Positions 16,012 through 25,648 of a DNA stretch of 64,000 nt are shown piece by piece (position 1 is the first letter of the stretch; every line of letters starts with the position of its first letter). Made by a program: the position numbers and the translations under genes. The stretch is from Planosporangium flavigriseum (GTDB lineage Bacteria; Actinomycetota; Actinomycetes; Mycobacteriales; Micromonosporaceae). The stretch is from NCBI RefSeq assembly GCF_011947225.1, contig NZ_JAATVW010000015.1:82398-146397 (forward strand). The letters run 5' to 3'. Under the pieces are notes generated by a model. That model saw only the letters and a list, made by a program, of their open reading frames with translations, did not search any database and was not told the DNA's origin.

Positions 16012-17144
16012 GCGGCAATCGTCGGCGGTCACACGGCGAGGGCTCGGTATTCAAGTACCGGGACGGGTTCGCCGCAGTTATCGACCTGGGCTGGGTCGGG
16101 GGAAAACGTCGGCGGAAGTGGGTGTACGGCAAGACTGAGCGCGAGACGCTCGGCAAGCTGGCCGATCTGCGTCGCCGGCAGGAGCAAGGCCAAGACCTCA
16201 CGGCCGCCCCGCGCACTCTGGGTGAGTGGCTGGACGAATGGCTGCGGATGAAGGAGCGTGACGGCACCCGGCCGCTCACCCTGCGCGGCTACCGAGTCCT
16301 GATCGAAAACCACATCCGCCCGGCGCTCGGAAAGGTGGCGCTCGACAAGCTGAGTCCGACGATGGTCCGGCGGCTCCTGACGGATAAGACGGACCAAGGC
16401 CTTTCGGCAACCACGGTGCGGCATGTACATGGGCTCATTCGTAACGCCTTGGGCGACGCTGAGCGGGAGGAGCTGGTGCACCGCAATGTCGCTCGTGCCG
16501 TTCGGCCGCCCTCTATGAAGCGACCGGAACGGCGAGCGCTTACGGTGGAAGAAGCCAGGCGACTGCTGGGCGTACTTAAGGGCCACCGCCTGGAGGCGCT
16601 GTACGTAACCGCGTTGACGGTCGGTCTTCGTCGTGGTGAGTTGCTTGGGCTTCGCTGGCACGACATCGATTTGGATGCTGGCACGTTGACCGTTCGGCAG
16701 ACGGTGCATCGCGTGGATGGGCGCCTGGAGTTCGCCGAGCCGAAGACTGACCGGTCACGCCGTACGGTGCCGGTGCCTCCGCCGACGATCGAGCTTCTCC
16801 GGACGCACCGACGACGGCAGGTGGCAGATCGCCTGGCGGCGGGGGAGCGGTGGCAGGATCACGGCCTTGTCTTCGCCTCCCGCGTCGGTACGCCGATCGA
16901 GCCGGACAACCTCGACCGAAGTTGGCACGTGCTTCGGGCCAACGCTGGCCTGGACTGGTTGCGCATCCATGACCTGAGGCATGCCTGCGCGACGTTCCTA
17001 CTGGCTTCGGGTGCCTCACCTCGAACGGTGATGAAGATGCTCGGACACAGCCAGATCGGGCTGACTATGAACACATACGCCCACGTGCTCCCCGAAATCG
17101 AGCGGGCCGCCGTCGACGCCGCGACAGAGCATCTGTTCGGCTGA
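16008..17144 (+). CDS. int: tyrosine site-specific integrase
   Basis: 378 aa from ATG 16008, coupled to xis. An N-terminal arm-binding domain (GEGSVFKYRDGFAAVIDLGW) is followed by a SAM-like core-binding domain (about 65-160) and the catalytic domain: Arg in TVGLRRGELLGLRW (near 205), HDLRH (near 320), LGHSQ (near 345) and the nucleophilic Tyr in MNTYAHV (near 355). All catalytic residues are intact. It lies 83 bases from the tRNA-Arg 3' end, so it encodes recombination at the 41-bp repeats. Confidence 0.93.
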   Translation: MSGNRRRSHGEGSVFKYRDGFAAVIDLGWVGGKRRRKWVYGKTERETLGKLADLRRRQEQGQDLTAAPRTLGEWLDEWLRMKERDGTRPLTLRGYRVLIENHIRPALGKVALDKLSPTMVRRLLTDKTDQGLSATTVRHVHGLIRNALGDAEREELVHRNVARAVRPPSMKRPERRALTVEEARRLLGVLKGHRLEALYVTALTVGLRRGELLGLRWHDIDLDAGTLTVRQTVHRVDGRLEFAEPKTDRSRRTVPVPPPTIELLRTHRRRQVADRLAAGERWQDHGLVFASRVGTPIEPDNLDRSWHVLRANAGLDWLRIHDLRHACATFLLASGASPRTVMKMLGHSQIGLTMNTYAHVLPEIERAAVDAATEHLFG

Positions 17145-17145
17145 T

Positions 17146-17165
17146 GGCTGTACGAATGGCTGTAC
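17146..17165 (+). repeat. integrase arm-type site candidate, right end
   Basis: Two copies of GGCTGTAC four bases apart, a 19/20 match to 3926-3945 and in the same orientation. It begins two bases after the int stop and about 60 bases from the core repeat. Confidence 0.6.
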
Positions 17166-17226
17166 GGGCAGTGCGACGGGGGGAAGCGGCCATCAGCGTA
17201 GGGCGGCTGACCTGGTGGAATGCGTG

Positions 17227-17299
17227 CGCGCCCGGCAGGATTCGAACCTGCGACCTTAGGATTAGAAGTCCTCTGCTCTATCCACTGAGCTACGAGCGC
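17227..17299 (-). tRNA. tRNA-Arg (anticodon UCU)
   Basis: Read on the minus strand from 17299 to 17227 the cloverleaf is complete: acceptor GCGCTCG/CGGGCGC with one G-T pair, D arm GCTC/GAGC, anticodon loop CTTCTAA giving UCU (decodes AGA), T arm GCAGG/CCTGC with TTCGAAT loop. CCA is not encoded. The 3' part, up to the anticodon loop, is the AICE attachment core. Confidence 0.95.
17228..17268 (-). repeat. right attachment repeat inside tRNA-Arg
   Basis: 41 bases identical to 3798-3838. The tRNA is kept whole at this end, so integration has not destroyed the gene. Confidence 0.93.
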
Positions 17300-17512
17300 T
17301 AGTACGACGCCACGCTGCGTCGCGGGAAAAGGCTACCGCCATACCACGCCTCCATGCTGGTCGAAAGGCCTGACGGCTGGTCTGATTTCCCATCATCTAC
17401 TCAGGCGATGCAGGGAACCACACTCAGTAATTACGCCTTTCGGGCGTACTGGGCGCAAATCGCCAAATCCTCAGGTCTGTACGGACGATCCGCAACCAAC
17501 TAACGTGCATCC

Positions 17513-18040
17513 GTGCACGTGACGAGCACCACTTTTCTGCCGTTGCTGGCGCCGGCCGAGGAAGACCCGTACGGTGACCCCGCTGCGCCGGTGCTCGATG
17601 AGTTCACCGCCGAGCTGGCTGTGGCGTACTCGTGGGGTCCGCCCTATGGCCAGCGCCTGGTCAGCTGGCTTGACCTCGACAGGCTCGGGCTGTCCCGCCG
17701 GGTGCTGCGGGAACGTGCTACCGAGAATCTTGACGCGATGCTGGAGACCGTACGGGTGCACCGGGACCCCCCGGCCCTGGTCCTGCACTTCGACGGCATC
17801 GAGTCGAGCCTGCTCCTCGCAAGCTCCCTCTGGCTGAAGCTGGCGGCCTGGGTCCAGGGCGACCTCGTCGTCGGCGTGCCGGCCCGCGACGTCGTCGTGG
17901 TGACCGGCTCGAAGTCGCAGCAGGGCTTGGCCAAGGCGAAGCGTACGGTCGACCGGGTGTTCTTCGCGGGGGACCAGTACCTGCTCAGCCGGCAGCTACT
18001 GATCCGCCGCGAGGACTGCTGGGAGACGTTCCAGCCCTAG
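17513..18040 (+). CDS. DUF1444 (YtpQ)-like protein
   Basis: 175 aa from GTG 17513; a second in-frame GTG at 17519 is possible. The patterns VLDEFTAELAVAYSWGPPYG, ALVLHFDGIESSLLLASSLW and GDLVVGVPARDVVVVTGSKS resemble the DUF1444 family of soluble proteins of unknown function. It converges with the hydrolase gene, whose stop overlaps its end by four bases. First chromosomal gene right of the AICE. Confidence 0.6.
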   Translation: MHVTSTTFLPLLAPAEEDPYGDPAAPVLDEFTAELAVAYSWGPPYGQRLVSWLDLDRLGLSRRVLRERATENLDAMLETVRVHRDPPALVLHFDGIESSLLLASSLWLKLAAWVQGDLVVGVPARDVVVVTGSKSQQGLAKAKRTVDRVFFAGDQYLLSRQLLIRREDCWETFQP

Positions 18041-18990
18041 AAGTACGAGCGCATCCAGCGGTCCAGTTCGTCGAAGAGCTGTTTGCGGGCCGGTTCGGCC
18101 GACAGCGTCAGGTCGTGCAGCCCGCCTTCGATGCGTACCAGCGTGGTGCGTGGGCCGAGCGCCGGCGTCCATTTGGCCATGTGGTCGATGTCGAGCACGG
18201 AGTCGGCGACGCGCGCGGCTTCGCTCCACCGGGCCCGCTTGTAGCTCGCCATGGACGATCCGACGAAGATCGGAGCCGGGATGTCGAGCCCGTCGTGCAG
18301 CCGCTTCTGGCCCAGGAGGATGGCGCGTAGCCAGCCGGCGTAGACCGGGAAGCCCGGCAGCGGCTTCCACGCCAGGTCGTAGGTCCACTCGCCGTACCGG
18401 TCGCTGTGCACCGAGCTGCCGTAAACGTCGTTGAGGCCGGTCGGCATCTTGTAGTACGGCTGGGTCCGGCCCTTGCGCATCGCCACGGGCCTCATAGCGA
18501 CCTTGATCCGCCAGGGCACGTTCATGTCGAAGAACGGGCTGTTGAAGAACATGGCGTCGACCACGCCGGCGTTGCGGCGGTCATGCGCCCACAGTGCGGT
18601 GGTGAGGCAACCGGTGGAGTGCCCACTGACGAGAAGCCGCTTGCGGCCGTCGACCTCACGGATGATCCGGGCGGCCTCGTCGAGCTCCGGGTAGTAGTCG
18701 CTCAGATCCCGGCAGAAGTTCGGCGTCTGGTGGGGGAGCAGGCTGCGGCCGTACTTTCGCAGATCGAGCGCGTAGAAGTCGATGCCGCGCGCGGTGTAGA
18801 AGTCGGCCAGGTGCGTCTGGAAGAAGTAGTCGGAGAACCCGTGTACGTACAGAACGGCACGTCCGTCGGGCTGCTCGGCACGGCGACGCACCAGAGTTGC
18901 CGTCACCGGACCTTCGTCATCGGTGCCGAGGTCGATGGTCTGCCGTTCGTACGGCGCCCCGAGCACGTCCAGCTGCAGGTCTGTCTCCAC
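18037..18990 (-). CDS. alpha/beta hydrolase (serine hydrolase, monoacylglycerol lipase-like)
   Basis: 317 aa from ATG 18990. AVLYVHGFSDYFFQ supplies the oxyanion HG motif, VSGHSTGC (near 125) the GxSxG nucleophile, DIDHMAKW (near 265) a candidate acid residue and EGGLHDLTLS (near 290) the catalytic His. No signal peptide, so likely cytoplasmic. The fold and motif spacing match the Hydrolase_4/monoacylglycerol lipase group; the substrate is unknown. Confidence 0.8.
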   Translation of the reverse strand: METDLQLDVLGAPYERQTIDLGTDDEGPVTATLVRRRAEQPDGRAVLYVHGFSDYFFQTHLADFYTARGIDFYALDLRKYGRSLLPHQTPNFCRDLSDYYPELDEAARIIREVDGRKRLLVSGHSTGCLTTALWAHDRRNAGVVDAMFFNSPFFDMNVPWRIKVAMRPVAMRKGRTQPYYKMPTGLNDVYGSSVHSDRYGEWTYDLAWKPLPGFPVYAGWLRAILLGQKRLHDGLDIPAPIFVGSSMASYKRARWSEAARVADSVLDIDHMAKWTPALGPRTTLVRIEGGLHDLTLSAEPARKQLFDELDRWMRSYF

Positions 18991-19177
18991 GCGTGGAGGT
19001 TACCGCCCAGTCAACAAGAGCGTTGTCCCGTACCACAGGGCGAATGTGTGTGCTACCCCATCCACAGCCACCCTTGCTGTCCACAGATTTTGATGTACGG
19101 GCTGTCGCGCGTCCCCGTGCGAGCCGAGGCTGTGTCGCGAGTCGACTCACACGGCAGACACAGCATGGGGAGAGGCG

Positions 19178-19864
19178 ATGTTCGACACGACCGTGACGAT
19201 TGTCGGGAACGCTTTGAATGCGCCAGAGCTTCGGCGTACCAACGGGACCAACACGCTCGTCGCCAGTTTCCGGGTGGCCTCCACGTCACGCCGGTACGAC
19301 AAGGACAGCGGCCGCTGGGTCGACGGCCCGAGCCTGCGGGTACGCGTGACCTGCTGGCGGCGGCTCGCCGAAGGGGTGGCGCAGTCGGTGCTCACCGGCG
19401 ACCCGCTGGTGGTGACCGGCCGGATGTACACCCGCGACTGGGTTGGCGAGGACGGCCAGCACCGCGTCTCCTACGAACTGGAGGCGATCGCGGTCGGCCA
19501 CGACCTGTCGCGCGGGTTCGCGAAGTTCACCCGTCACCGTCCGGCCGGCGTGACCAGCGCCGTCGAGGACGCGGAGGCCGAGGCCCGGATCGGTGGCGAG
19601 CTGAGCGTGCCGGTGGCCGACTCGTACGGCGACCTCGGTCCCGCGGCAGACGACGCGGCAGTGGTCGACCCGGCAGCAGACGACCTGGAAGCGGGCGGGC
19701 CGGAAGCGGGTTGGGCGGAGACCGGCGGGGAGGAGACCGGCGGGGAGGAGGTCGGCGGGGAGGAGGTCGGAGAGTCGGAAGAAGGCGAGCCGGAAGCGGA
19801 AGGCGCCGAGCGGGGACGGTCGGCTGGCCGGCGCAGGCGGGCCCGGGTGCCGGTCCCGGCCTGA
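19178..19864 (+). CDS. single-stranded DNA-binding protein, divergent paralogue
   Basis: 228 aa from ATG 19178 with GGGGAGA upstream. Residues 1-115 are an SSB OB fold: MFDTTVTIVGNALNAPELRR, VASFRVASTSRRYDK, LRVRVTCWRRLAEGVAQSV, GDPLVVTGRMYTRDW. The tail contains a Glu/Gly repeat (GGEETGGEEVGGEEVG) and then ends in the basic stretch GRSAGRRRRARVPVPA instead of the acidic DDIPF-type tip that recruits repair proteins. It is therefore probably a second SSB, not the housekeeping one. A perfect hairpin follows at 19884-19915. Confidence 0.85.
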   Translation: MFDTTVTIVGNALNAPELRRTNGTNTLVASFRVASTSRRYDKDSGRWVDGPSLRVRVTCWRRLAEGVAQSVLTGDPLVVTGRMYTRDWVGEDGQHRVSYELEAIAVGHDLSRGFAKFTRHRPAGVTSAVEDAEAEARIGGELSVPVADSYGDLGPAADDAAVVDPAADDLEAGGPEAGWAETGGEETGGEEVGGEEVGESEEGEPEAEGAERGRSAGRRRRARVPVPA

Positions 19865-19883
19865 CCGCCGGCGCGACGGGGGC

Positions 19884-19915
19884 GGCCGGGACCGTCCTAC
19901 CTGACGGTCCCGGCC
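19884..19915 (+). terminator. perfect 13-bp hairpin after ssb
   Basis: GGCCGGGACCGTC (19884-19896) and GACGGTCCCGGCC (19903-19915) are exact reverse complements around a 6-base loop, twenty bases after the ssb stop and before cobD. Confidence 0.65.
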
Positions 19916-19955
19916 GGCGTCGGACGGCCGGAGCGAGGCAGCTTACGCTGCACGG

Positions 19956-20915
19956 GTGTCTGTGAAGATCGCCGTCGCCACCGGAGCGGGTCTGCTCGCC
20001 GGGGCGCTACTCGATGCCGCGTTGGGCGACCCGCGGCGATGGCATCCGGTCGCCGGATACGGACGGGCCGCAGGCGCTCTCGAACGGCAGATGTACGCGC
20101 CGACCACGGCCGCGGGGGCGCGGTACGTGGCGGTAGCGGCCGGGGTACCGACCGCCGTGGCGCTGGCGGCCAGCGTCGCGACCTGGCGGCGCCCCCTGGC
20201 CCGGGCGGTGCTCGTGGCCGCGACGACCTGGACGGTGCTCGGCTCGACGTCACTGCGACGGGAGGGGACCGAAATGGCAAAAGCGCTCGCCAGCGGCGAC
20301 CTTGCCGCCGCGCGGGAACGCCTGCCGCACCTGTGCGGGCGCGACCCGTCCGCGCTGGACGCGCCCGAACTCGCCCGGGCCACGGTCGAGTCGGTCGCGG
20401 AGAACACGTCCGACGCCGCCGTCGGTGCGCTCTTCTGGGGAGCGGTCGCCGGGCTGCCCGGGCTCGTCGGGTACCGGGTCGTCAACACCCTCGACGCGAT
20501 GGTGGGGCACCGCTCGACCCGGTACGCCCGGTTCGGCACAGCAGCGGCCCGCCTGGACGACCTCGCCAACGTGGTGCCCGCACGCATCACGGCCGCGCTC
20601 ACCGTCGCCGCGGCGCCACTGGTTGACGGCAGCCCGGCGCGGGCGCTGTGGACGTGGGCGCGCGACGGGCGGCGGCATCCGAGCCCCAACTCCGGCCAGT
20701 GTGAGGCGGCGATGGCCGGCGCGCTGGGGGTACGGCTGGGCGGTCGCAACGTGTACGCGGGGCGCGTCGAGGACCGGCCCGTACTCGGCCGGCGCGGTCG
20801 GGCACCGAGCGCCGGGGACATCCACCGGGCAGTTCGGCTCTCCGCCCTCGTCAGCGCCGGAGCCACCGCGCTCGCGGTGGTCGCTGCCGTCACGAAAGCG
20901 AGGACGAAGCGATGA
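19956..20915 (+). CDS. cobD: adenosylcobinamide-phosphate synthase CobD/CbiB
   Basis: 319 aa from GTG 19956. [20 protein letters not shown] at the N-terminus, [20 protein letters not shown] near 145 and [16 protein letters not shown] near 250 are hallmark CobD motifs; the protein has several membrane helices. It attaches aminopropanol phosphate to adenosylcobyric acid in B12 synthesis. It is coupled by ATGA to cobQ, so the two act at consecutive steps. No cobalamin riboswitch is visible upstream. Confidence 0.9.
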   Translation: MSVKIAVATGAGLLAGALLDAALGDPRRWHPVAGYGRAAGALERQMYAPTTAAGARYVAVAAGVPTAVALAASVATWRRPLARAVLVAATTWTVLGSTSLRREGTEMAKALASGDLAAARERLPHLCGRDPSALDAPELARATVESVAENTSDAAVGALFWGAVAGLPGLVGYRVVNTLDAMVGHRSTRYARFGTAAARLDDLANVVPARITAALTVAAAPLVDGSPARALWTWARDGRRHPSPNSGQCEAAMAGALGVRLGGRNVYAGRVEDRPVLGRRGRAPSAGDIHRAVRLSALVSAGATALAVVAAVTKARTKR

Positions 20916-22438
20916 GTGGCGGCCTGCTCGTCGCCGGCACCACGTCGGACGCCGGCAAGAGCCTGGTGACCGCCGGTATCTGTCGGTGGCTGGTCCGGCG
21001 CGGGGTGAAGGTCGCCCCGTTCAAGGCGCAGAACATGTCCAACAACTCGGCCGTCGTGATCGACGAGGCGGGGCGGGGCGGTGAGATCGGCCGGGCGCAG
21101 GCGATGCAGGCGGCCGCGTGCCGGATCGCGCCGAGCGTCCGGTTCAATCCGGTACTGCTCAAGCCCGGCTCCGACCGCAGCAGCCAGGTCGTCCTGCTCG
21201 GCCGGCCGGTCGGCCAGGTCGACGCGGTCAACTACCGCACGATGCGCGACCAGTTGCGGCAGACCGTGCTCGACACCCTGAGCGACCTGCGCGCCGAGTA
21301 CGACGTGGTCGTGTGCGAAGGCGCCGGCAGCCCGACGGAGATCAACCTGCGGGCCGGCGACTTCGTCAACATGGGCCTGGCGAGAGCGGCCAACCTGCCC
21401 ACGATCGTCGTCGGCGACATCGACCGGGGCGGCGTGTTCGCGGCGCTGTACGGCACGCTCGCCCTGCTCTCCGCCGAGGATCAGGCGCTGCTGGCCGGGT
21501 TCGTGGTCAACAAGTTCCGCGGCGACCCGGCGCTGCTCCAGCCCGGCCTCGACGACCTGCACCGGCTCACCGGGCGCCCGGTCTACGGCGTCCTGCCCTG
21601 GCAGAGCGATCTGTGGCTCGACGGCGAGGACTCCCTCGCGTACGGCCGCACCCTCGGCCGCCCGACCCAGCCGCTCGGCACCGAGTGGCTCAAAGTGGCG
21701 GTGGTGAGGCTGCCCCGCATCTCCAACGCCACCGACGCCGAGGCGCTCGCCGCCGAACCGGGCGTACGGGTCCGCATCACCACCGAGCCGGCCGAGTTGG
21801 CAGACGCCGACCTGGTCGTCCTCCCCGGCAGCAAGTCCACTGTGGATGACCTGGCCTGGCTGCGGGAGACTGGCCTGGCCGACGCGGTCACCGCGCACGC
21901 GAAGGCCGGCAAGCCGCTGCTGGGCATCTGCGGCGGGTACCAGATGCTCGCCGAACGCATCCGCGATGACATCGAGAGCCGAAAGGGCACCGTCACCGGG
22001 CTCGGGCTGCTGCCGATCGAGGTCACGTTCGCCGCCCAGAAGACCCTCGCCCGCCCGCGGGGCAGGGGGCTCGGGGCCGAGGTGCACGGGTACGAGATCC
22101 ACCACGGGTACGTCTCCAGAGGCGGCGGCGCCGCCCCGCTCATCACCACCGGCGCCGCAGGCGAGGGCACAGTCGTCGGCAACGTCTTCGGTACGCACTG
22201 GCACGGCGCCTTCGAGTCCGACGACTTCCGCCGGGCGTTCCTGTCGGAGGCTGCGCGGCTGGCGGGCCGGCACGGCTTCGTGGCCGCACCGGACACCGAC
22301 TTCGCGGCGCTGCGCGAGCGCGGGCTGGACCTGCTCGGTGACCTGGTGGAGGAGCACCTCGACACCGATGCGCTCCTGCACCTCATCGAAGCCGGCCCGC
22401 GGGCCGGCCTCCCGTTCATCCCGCCGGGTGCGCCATGA
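20912..22438 (+). CDS. cobQ: cobyric acid synthase CobQ
   Basis: 508 aa from ATG 20912. The N-terminal dethiobiotin-synthetase-like domain has [20 protein letters not shown] as ATP site and [10 protein letters not shown]; the C-terminal type-1 glutaminase domain has the nucleophile Cys in [11 protein letters not shown] (near 335) and GLLPIEVTF. It amidates adenosylcobyrinic acid diamide side chains with glutamine. Overlaps on both sides (ATGA) make a cobD-cobQ-kinase unit. Confidence 0.93.
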   Translation: MSGGLLVAGTTSDAGKSLVTAGICRWLVRRGVKVAPFKAQNMSNNSAVVIDEAGRGGEIGRAQAMQAAACRIAPSVRFNPVLLKPGSDRSSQVVLLGRPVGQVDAVNYRTMRDQLRQTVLDTLSDLRAEYDVVVCEGAGSPTEINLRAGDFVNMGLARAANLPTIVVGDIDRGGVFAALYGTLALLSAEDQALLAGFVVNKFRGDPALLQPGLDDLHRLTGRPVYGVLPWQSDLWLDGEDSLAYGRTLGRPTQPLGTEWLKVAVVRLPRISNATDAEALAAEPGVRVRITTEPAELADADLVVLPGSKSTVDDLAWLRETGLADAVTAHAKAGKPLLGICGGYQMLAERIRDDIESRKGTVTGLGLLPIEVTFAAQKTLARPRGRGLGAEVHGYEIHHGYVSRGGGAAPLITTGAAGEGTVVGNVFGTHWHGAFESDDFRRAFLSEAARLAGRHGFVAAPDTDFAALRERGLDLLGDLVEEHLDTDALLHLIEAGPRAGLPFIPPGAP

Positions 22439-23070
22439 ACCCGCCGGAGAAGTTCGCCGAACTGGCGGCCAAGGTACTTGCAAAACCTGCGAAACTCGGC
22501 CCGGTCCGGCTCGTCGCCGTCGACGGGCCATCGGGCTCCGGGAAGTCGACCTTCGCCGACGGTCTCGGCCGAGCGCTGCGAGACGCTGGCGCGACGACCG
22601 TGGAGATCCACACCGACGATCTGCTCGACGGCTGGGCCGACATGGTGACGTTCTGGCCCCGCTTCGACCACGACGTGCTCGACAAGCTGCGTAACGGGCA
22701 GCCCGGGAGCTACCGCCGCTACGACTGGCACGCGGCCCGGTTCGCCGAGCCGGTACCCGTACCCGTTCCCGACGCGCTCGTCGTCGAGGGAGTGACCTGC
22801 GCGCGGGCGGTGATCCGTCCGGAGCTCACGCTCTCGGTGTTCGTGACCGCGCCGCGCGAGGTTCGCCTGACGCGGGCACTCCAACGCGACGGCGAAAAAC
22901 TGGAACCGCAGCTGCTGCGGTGGTTCGCGGACGAAGAACTGCACTTCGCCGCCGACCGAACAGCCGACCACGCTGACCTGCCGGTCAATGGCGCACCGGA
23001 CGTGCCGCTTGACCCGATCGACGAGTATTTGCGGCAGGTGCCCGCAGGAGGACGATCCGGGGAACAATAG
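22435..23070 (+). CDS. P-loop nucleoside kinase-like protein (uridine kinase family)
   Basis: 211 aa from ATG 22435, coupled to cob[21 protein letters not shown] (near 25-45) is the Walker A, and [12 protein letters not shown] matches the substrate-binding region of uridine kinase-like proteins. [20 protein letters not shown] is the LID-type segment with Arg residues. It is shorter than bona fide uridine kinases and lacks an obvious nucleoside site, so substrate is uncertain. Coupling to B12 genes may be only positional. Confidence 0.75.
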   Translation: MNPPEKFAELAAKVLAKPAKLGPVRLVAVDGPSGSGKSTFADGLGRALRDAGATTVEIHTDDLLDGWADMVTFWPRFDHDVLDKLRNGQPGSYRRYDWHAARFAEPVPVPVPDALVVEGVTCARAVIRPELTLSVFVTAPREVRLTRALQRDGEKLEPQLLRWFADEELHFAADRTADHADLPVNGAPDVPLDPIDEYLRQVPAGGRSGEQ

Positions 23071-23090
23071 CCACGGGGAAGGAATCGGCC

Positions 23091-24236
23091 ATGAGCGGCG
23101 ACGACGAGGCGACCGGCACGGCTCCGGTGCGCAGGCGTGTGATCCTGACCGGCATCAGCTCCCGGGCGTGGGAGCACCCGGCCGACCGGGGCGCGCTCGC
23201 CGCGCTGCGCGAGCTGCGGGGCTTCGACGACGTCCTCAAGGCACTCTCCGGCCTGTGGAACGAGCGGGCCCTGCGGATGGAAGCCCTCGGCAGCGCCATC
23301 CGGGTCGACCATCGGCAGTACCCGCGGGTCTACCGGCTATTCGCCGAGGCGGCCGCGACCCTCGACATCGCCGAGCTACCCGAGCTGTACGTGCAGTACG
23401 ACCGTTCGATCAACGGCATGTGCATCGGCATGTCGAAGCCGTTCATCGTGATCAACTCTGGTTCGCTGGAACTGCTCGACGACTCCGAGCTGCGCTGCCT
23501 GCTCGGCCATGAGCTCGGCCACCTGCTCAGTGGCCACGCCGTCTACCGCACCATGGCGATGATCCTGCACGACTGGGCCGCTCGGCTGTCCTGGCTGCCG
23601 GTGGGCTCGCTCGCGCTGCGGGCCATCTCCGCCGGCCTGCGCGAATGGTGGCGCAAGGCCGAACTGTCCGCCGACCGGGCCGGGCTGCTCGCCGGGCAGG
23701 ACACGCACGCGTCCCTGCGCCTGAGCATGAAGCTCGCCGGCGGTGGCGACCTGTCCGAAGTGGACGTCACCGCATTCCTGGAGCAGGCCGCCGAGTACGA
23801 CCGGGCCGGTGACCTGCGGGACAGCATGATCAAGATTGGGATGGTGCTTGACCGGACCCACCCGCTGCCGGTCGCCCGCGCGGCGGAGCTGCGCAACTGG
23901 ATCGACTCGGGGGAGTACCAGCGGATCCTCGGCGGCGACTACCTGCGCCGCGAGGACCCGCGCGCCTCGTCGGTACGCGAAGACGTGAAGTCGGCCGCGG
24001 ACTCGTACCGGGAGACGTTCGCCCGGTCCCAGGATCCGCTGGTGTCGCTGCTGCGCCGCCTCGGCGACGGCGCCGGCGACTGGGTCGGCACCGGCGCGGG
24101 CCGGGTCCGCGACTGGATGGGCGGCGGGGGCCGGCGCAGGGCCAACGGCACCCAGGGGTCGCGCACCGCCGACCCGTGGTCGGCGGCGACCGACCCGGAC
24201 GAGGGGCAAGATGATCAACCTGGTGACCCGCGCTGA
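23091..24236 (+). CDS. M48-family zinc metallopeptidase
   Basis: 381 aa from ATG 23091. LLGHELGHLLSGHAVY near 145 is the HExxH zinc motif, with a third ligand Glu in KAELSADRAGLLAGQ near 190. INGMCIGMSKPFIVINSGSL precedes it, as in M48 proteases. No strong signal or multi-TM segment is seen, so it differs from HtpX; helices around the HELGH may associate with membrane. The C-terminal 70 residues are Gly/Arg-rich and disordered. Role in protein quality control is likely by family. Confidence 0.85.
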   Translation: MSGDDEATGTAPVRRRVILTGISSRAWEHPADRGALAALRELRGFDDVLKALSGLWNERALRMEALGSAIRVDHRQYPRVYRLFAEAAATLDIAELPELYVQYDRSINGMCIGMSKPFIVINSGSLELLDDSELRCLLGHELGHLLSGHAVYRTMAMILHDWAARLSWLPVGSLALRAISAGLREWWRKAELSADRAGLLAGQDTHASLRLSMKLAGGGDLSEVDVTAFLEQAAEYDRAGDLRDSMIKIGMVLDRTHPLPVARAAELRNWIDSGEYQRILGGDYLRREDPRASSVREDVKSAADSYRETFARSQDPLVSLLRRLGDGAGDWVGTGAGRVRDWMGGGGRRRANGTQGSRTADPWSAATDPDEGQDDQPGDPR

Positions 24237-24295
24237 CCTGAGCCGCGCTGACCTGAGCCGCGCCGGCCCGACAGGGGGCGCATACGATCGCGGAC

Positions 24296-25648
24296 ATGAA
24301 CGAAACCGAGCTGCGCGCCGCGATCGACCGAGAAATGCCTGGGGTACAAGCGGATCTGGAACGACTGGTCCGGATACCGGGGATCGCGTTCGACGGCTTC
24401 GATCACAGCCACGTCGAACGCTCCGCCGAGGCGGTCGCTGAGCTGCTGCGCGGCGCCGGGCTACCCGATGTCAAGATCGTGCGCGCCGGGGGTCAGCCGG
24501 CGGTGATCGGCCGCAAGCCGGCCCCGCCCGGCGCACCGACCGTGCTGCTCTACGCCCACCACGACGTCCAGCCGCCCGGTGACCTCGGCCAGTGGCGCAG
24601 CGAGCCGTTCGAGCCGGTGGAGCGGAACGGCCGGCTGTACGCGCGGGGTGCCGCCGACGACAAGGCCGGCGTCATGGCGCACGTCGCCGCGCTGCGGGCG
24701 TTGGGCGACGCGCTGCCGGTCGGTGTGGTCGTCTTCGTCGAGGGCGAGGAGGAGTACGGCTCCGAATCCCTCGACACGCTGCTGCGCGAGTACCGCGACG
24801 AGCTGGCCTCCGACGTGATCGTGATCGCCGACTCGGCGAACTGGGACATCGGCCAGCCCGCGTTCACCACCGGGCTGCGCGGCATCGTCAACGCGTTTGT
24901 CGAGGTGCGCACGCTTGACCACGCCGTGCACAGCGGCATGTTCGGCGGCGCCGTACCCGACGCCCTGACGACGCTGTCCCGGCTGCTCGCCACGCTGCAC
25001 AACGAGCACGGTGACGTCGCCGTCGACGGGCTCGTCCGCGGGTTCGCCGCGCCGCTGGACTACCCGGAGGACCGGTTCCGCGAGGAGGCCGGCGTCCTCG
25101 ACGGGGTCGAGCTGATCGGCACCGGCCGGCTGGTCGAGCGACTGTGGGTCAAGCCCTCGATCTCGGTGCTCGGTATCGACGCGCCGCCGACGGCGGAGGC
25201 GCCCAACGCGCTGGTACCCGCGGCAAAGGCCAAGCTGAGCGTACGCATCGCGCCCGGCGACAATTGGAAGTCGGCGTACGAGGCGCTCACCGCGCACCTG
25301 GAGCGGCACGCGCCGTGGGGCGCACGCGTGACCGTGACGCTGGAGCAGGGCGGCGAGCCGTGCGTCATCGACACGTCCGGCCCGGCCTACGAGGTGGCGC
25401 GGGCGGCGTTCGCGGCCGCGTGGGACGGGACCGCGCCCATCGACATGGGAATCGGCGGGTCGATCCCGTTCATCGCGACGTTCCAGGAGATGTTCCCGGA
25501 CGCGGAGGTCCTGGTCACCGGCGTCGAGGATCCCGACTCGCGGGCGCACGGGCCCAACGAGAGCCTGCACCTGGGCGAGTTCCGCCGGGTCTGCCTGGCC
25601 GAGGCGCTGCTGCTGGCCAACCTGGGGCGGTCAGCCGCGCGGCGGTAG
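24296..25648 (+). CDS. M20-family metallodipeptidase
   Basis: 450 aa from ATG 24296. Metal-site motifs in order: [13 protein letters not shown] (near 85), [15 protein letters not shown] (near 120), [13 protein letters not shown] (near 150), VIADSANWD (near 180) and [14 protein letters not shown] at the C-terminus. The lid domain (about 200-330) is present. It is a cytoplasmic dinuclear-zinc peptidase of the dipeptidase/carnosinase group. Its 3' end overlaps the convergent receiver gene by 18 bases. Confidence 0.9.
   Translation: MNETELRAAIDREMPGVQADLERLVRIPGIAFDGFDHSHVERSAEAVAELLRGAGLPDVKIVRAGGQPAVIGRKPAPPGAPTVLLYAHHDVQPPGDLGQWRSEPFEPVERNGRLYARGAADDKAGVMAHVAALRALGDALPVGVVVFVEGEEEYGSESLDTLLREYRDELASDVIVIADSANWDIGQPAFTTGLRGIVNAFVEVRTLDHAVHSGMFGGAVPDALTTLSRLLATLHNEHGDVAVDGLVRGFAAPLDYPEDRFREEAGVLDGVELIGTGRLVERLWVKPSISVLGIDAPPTAEAPNALVPAAKAKLSVRIAPGDNWKSAYEALTAHLERHAPWGARVTVTLEQGGEPCVIDTSGPAYEVARAAFAAAWDGTAPIDMGIGGSIPFIATFQEMFPDAEVLVTGVEDPDSRAHGPNESLHLGEFRRVCLAEALLLANLGRSAARR

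Larger units (their letters stand above)
3798..17268 (+). mobile_element. pSAM2-type actinomycete integrative and conjugative element (AICE) in tRNA-Arg
   Basis: About 13.5 kb bounded by 41-bp identical direct repeats (3798-3838 and 17228-17268), the right one forming the 3' part of an intact tRNA-Arg gene. It contains all modules of a pSAM2-type AICE: GntR regulator, Nudix protein, Pra-like activator, FtsK-type DNA translocase, DUF2637 spread protein, RepSA initiator, Xis and tyrosine integrase next to the right end. Cargo at 4137-7863 is AT-richer than the core, suggesting separate acquisition. Every core gene is open, so the element looks able to excise, replicate and transfer. That is inferred from sequence only. 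Confidence 0.93.

Noticed and set aside
19865..19955. Cobalamin riboswitch before cobD
   Set aside because: Only about 90 bases, mostly taken by a terminator hairpin; no B12-box-like sequence.
24211..24270. ADLSRADLSRA repeat suggesting a pentapeptide-repeat protein
   Set aside because: Only three short GCTGACCTGAGCCGC repeats overlapping the end of the M48 gene and the 5' region of the dipeptidase; no pentapeptide family continues.
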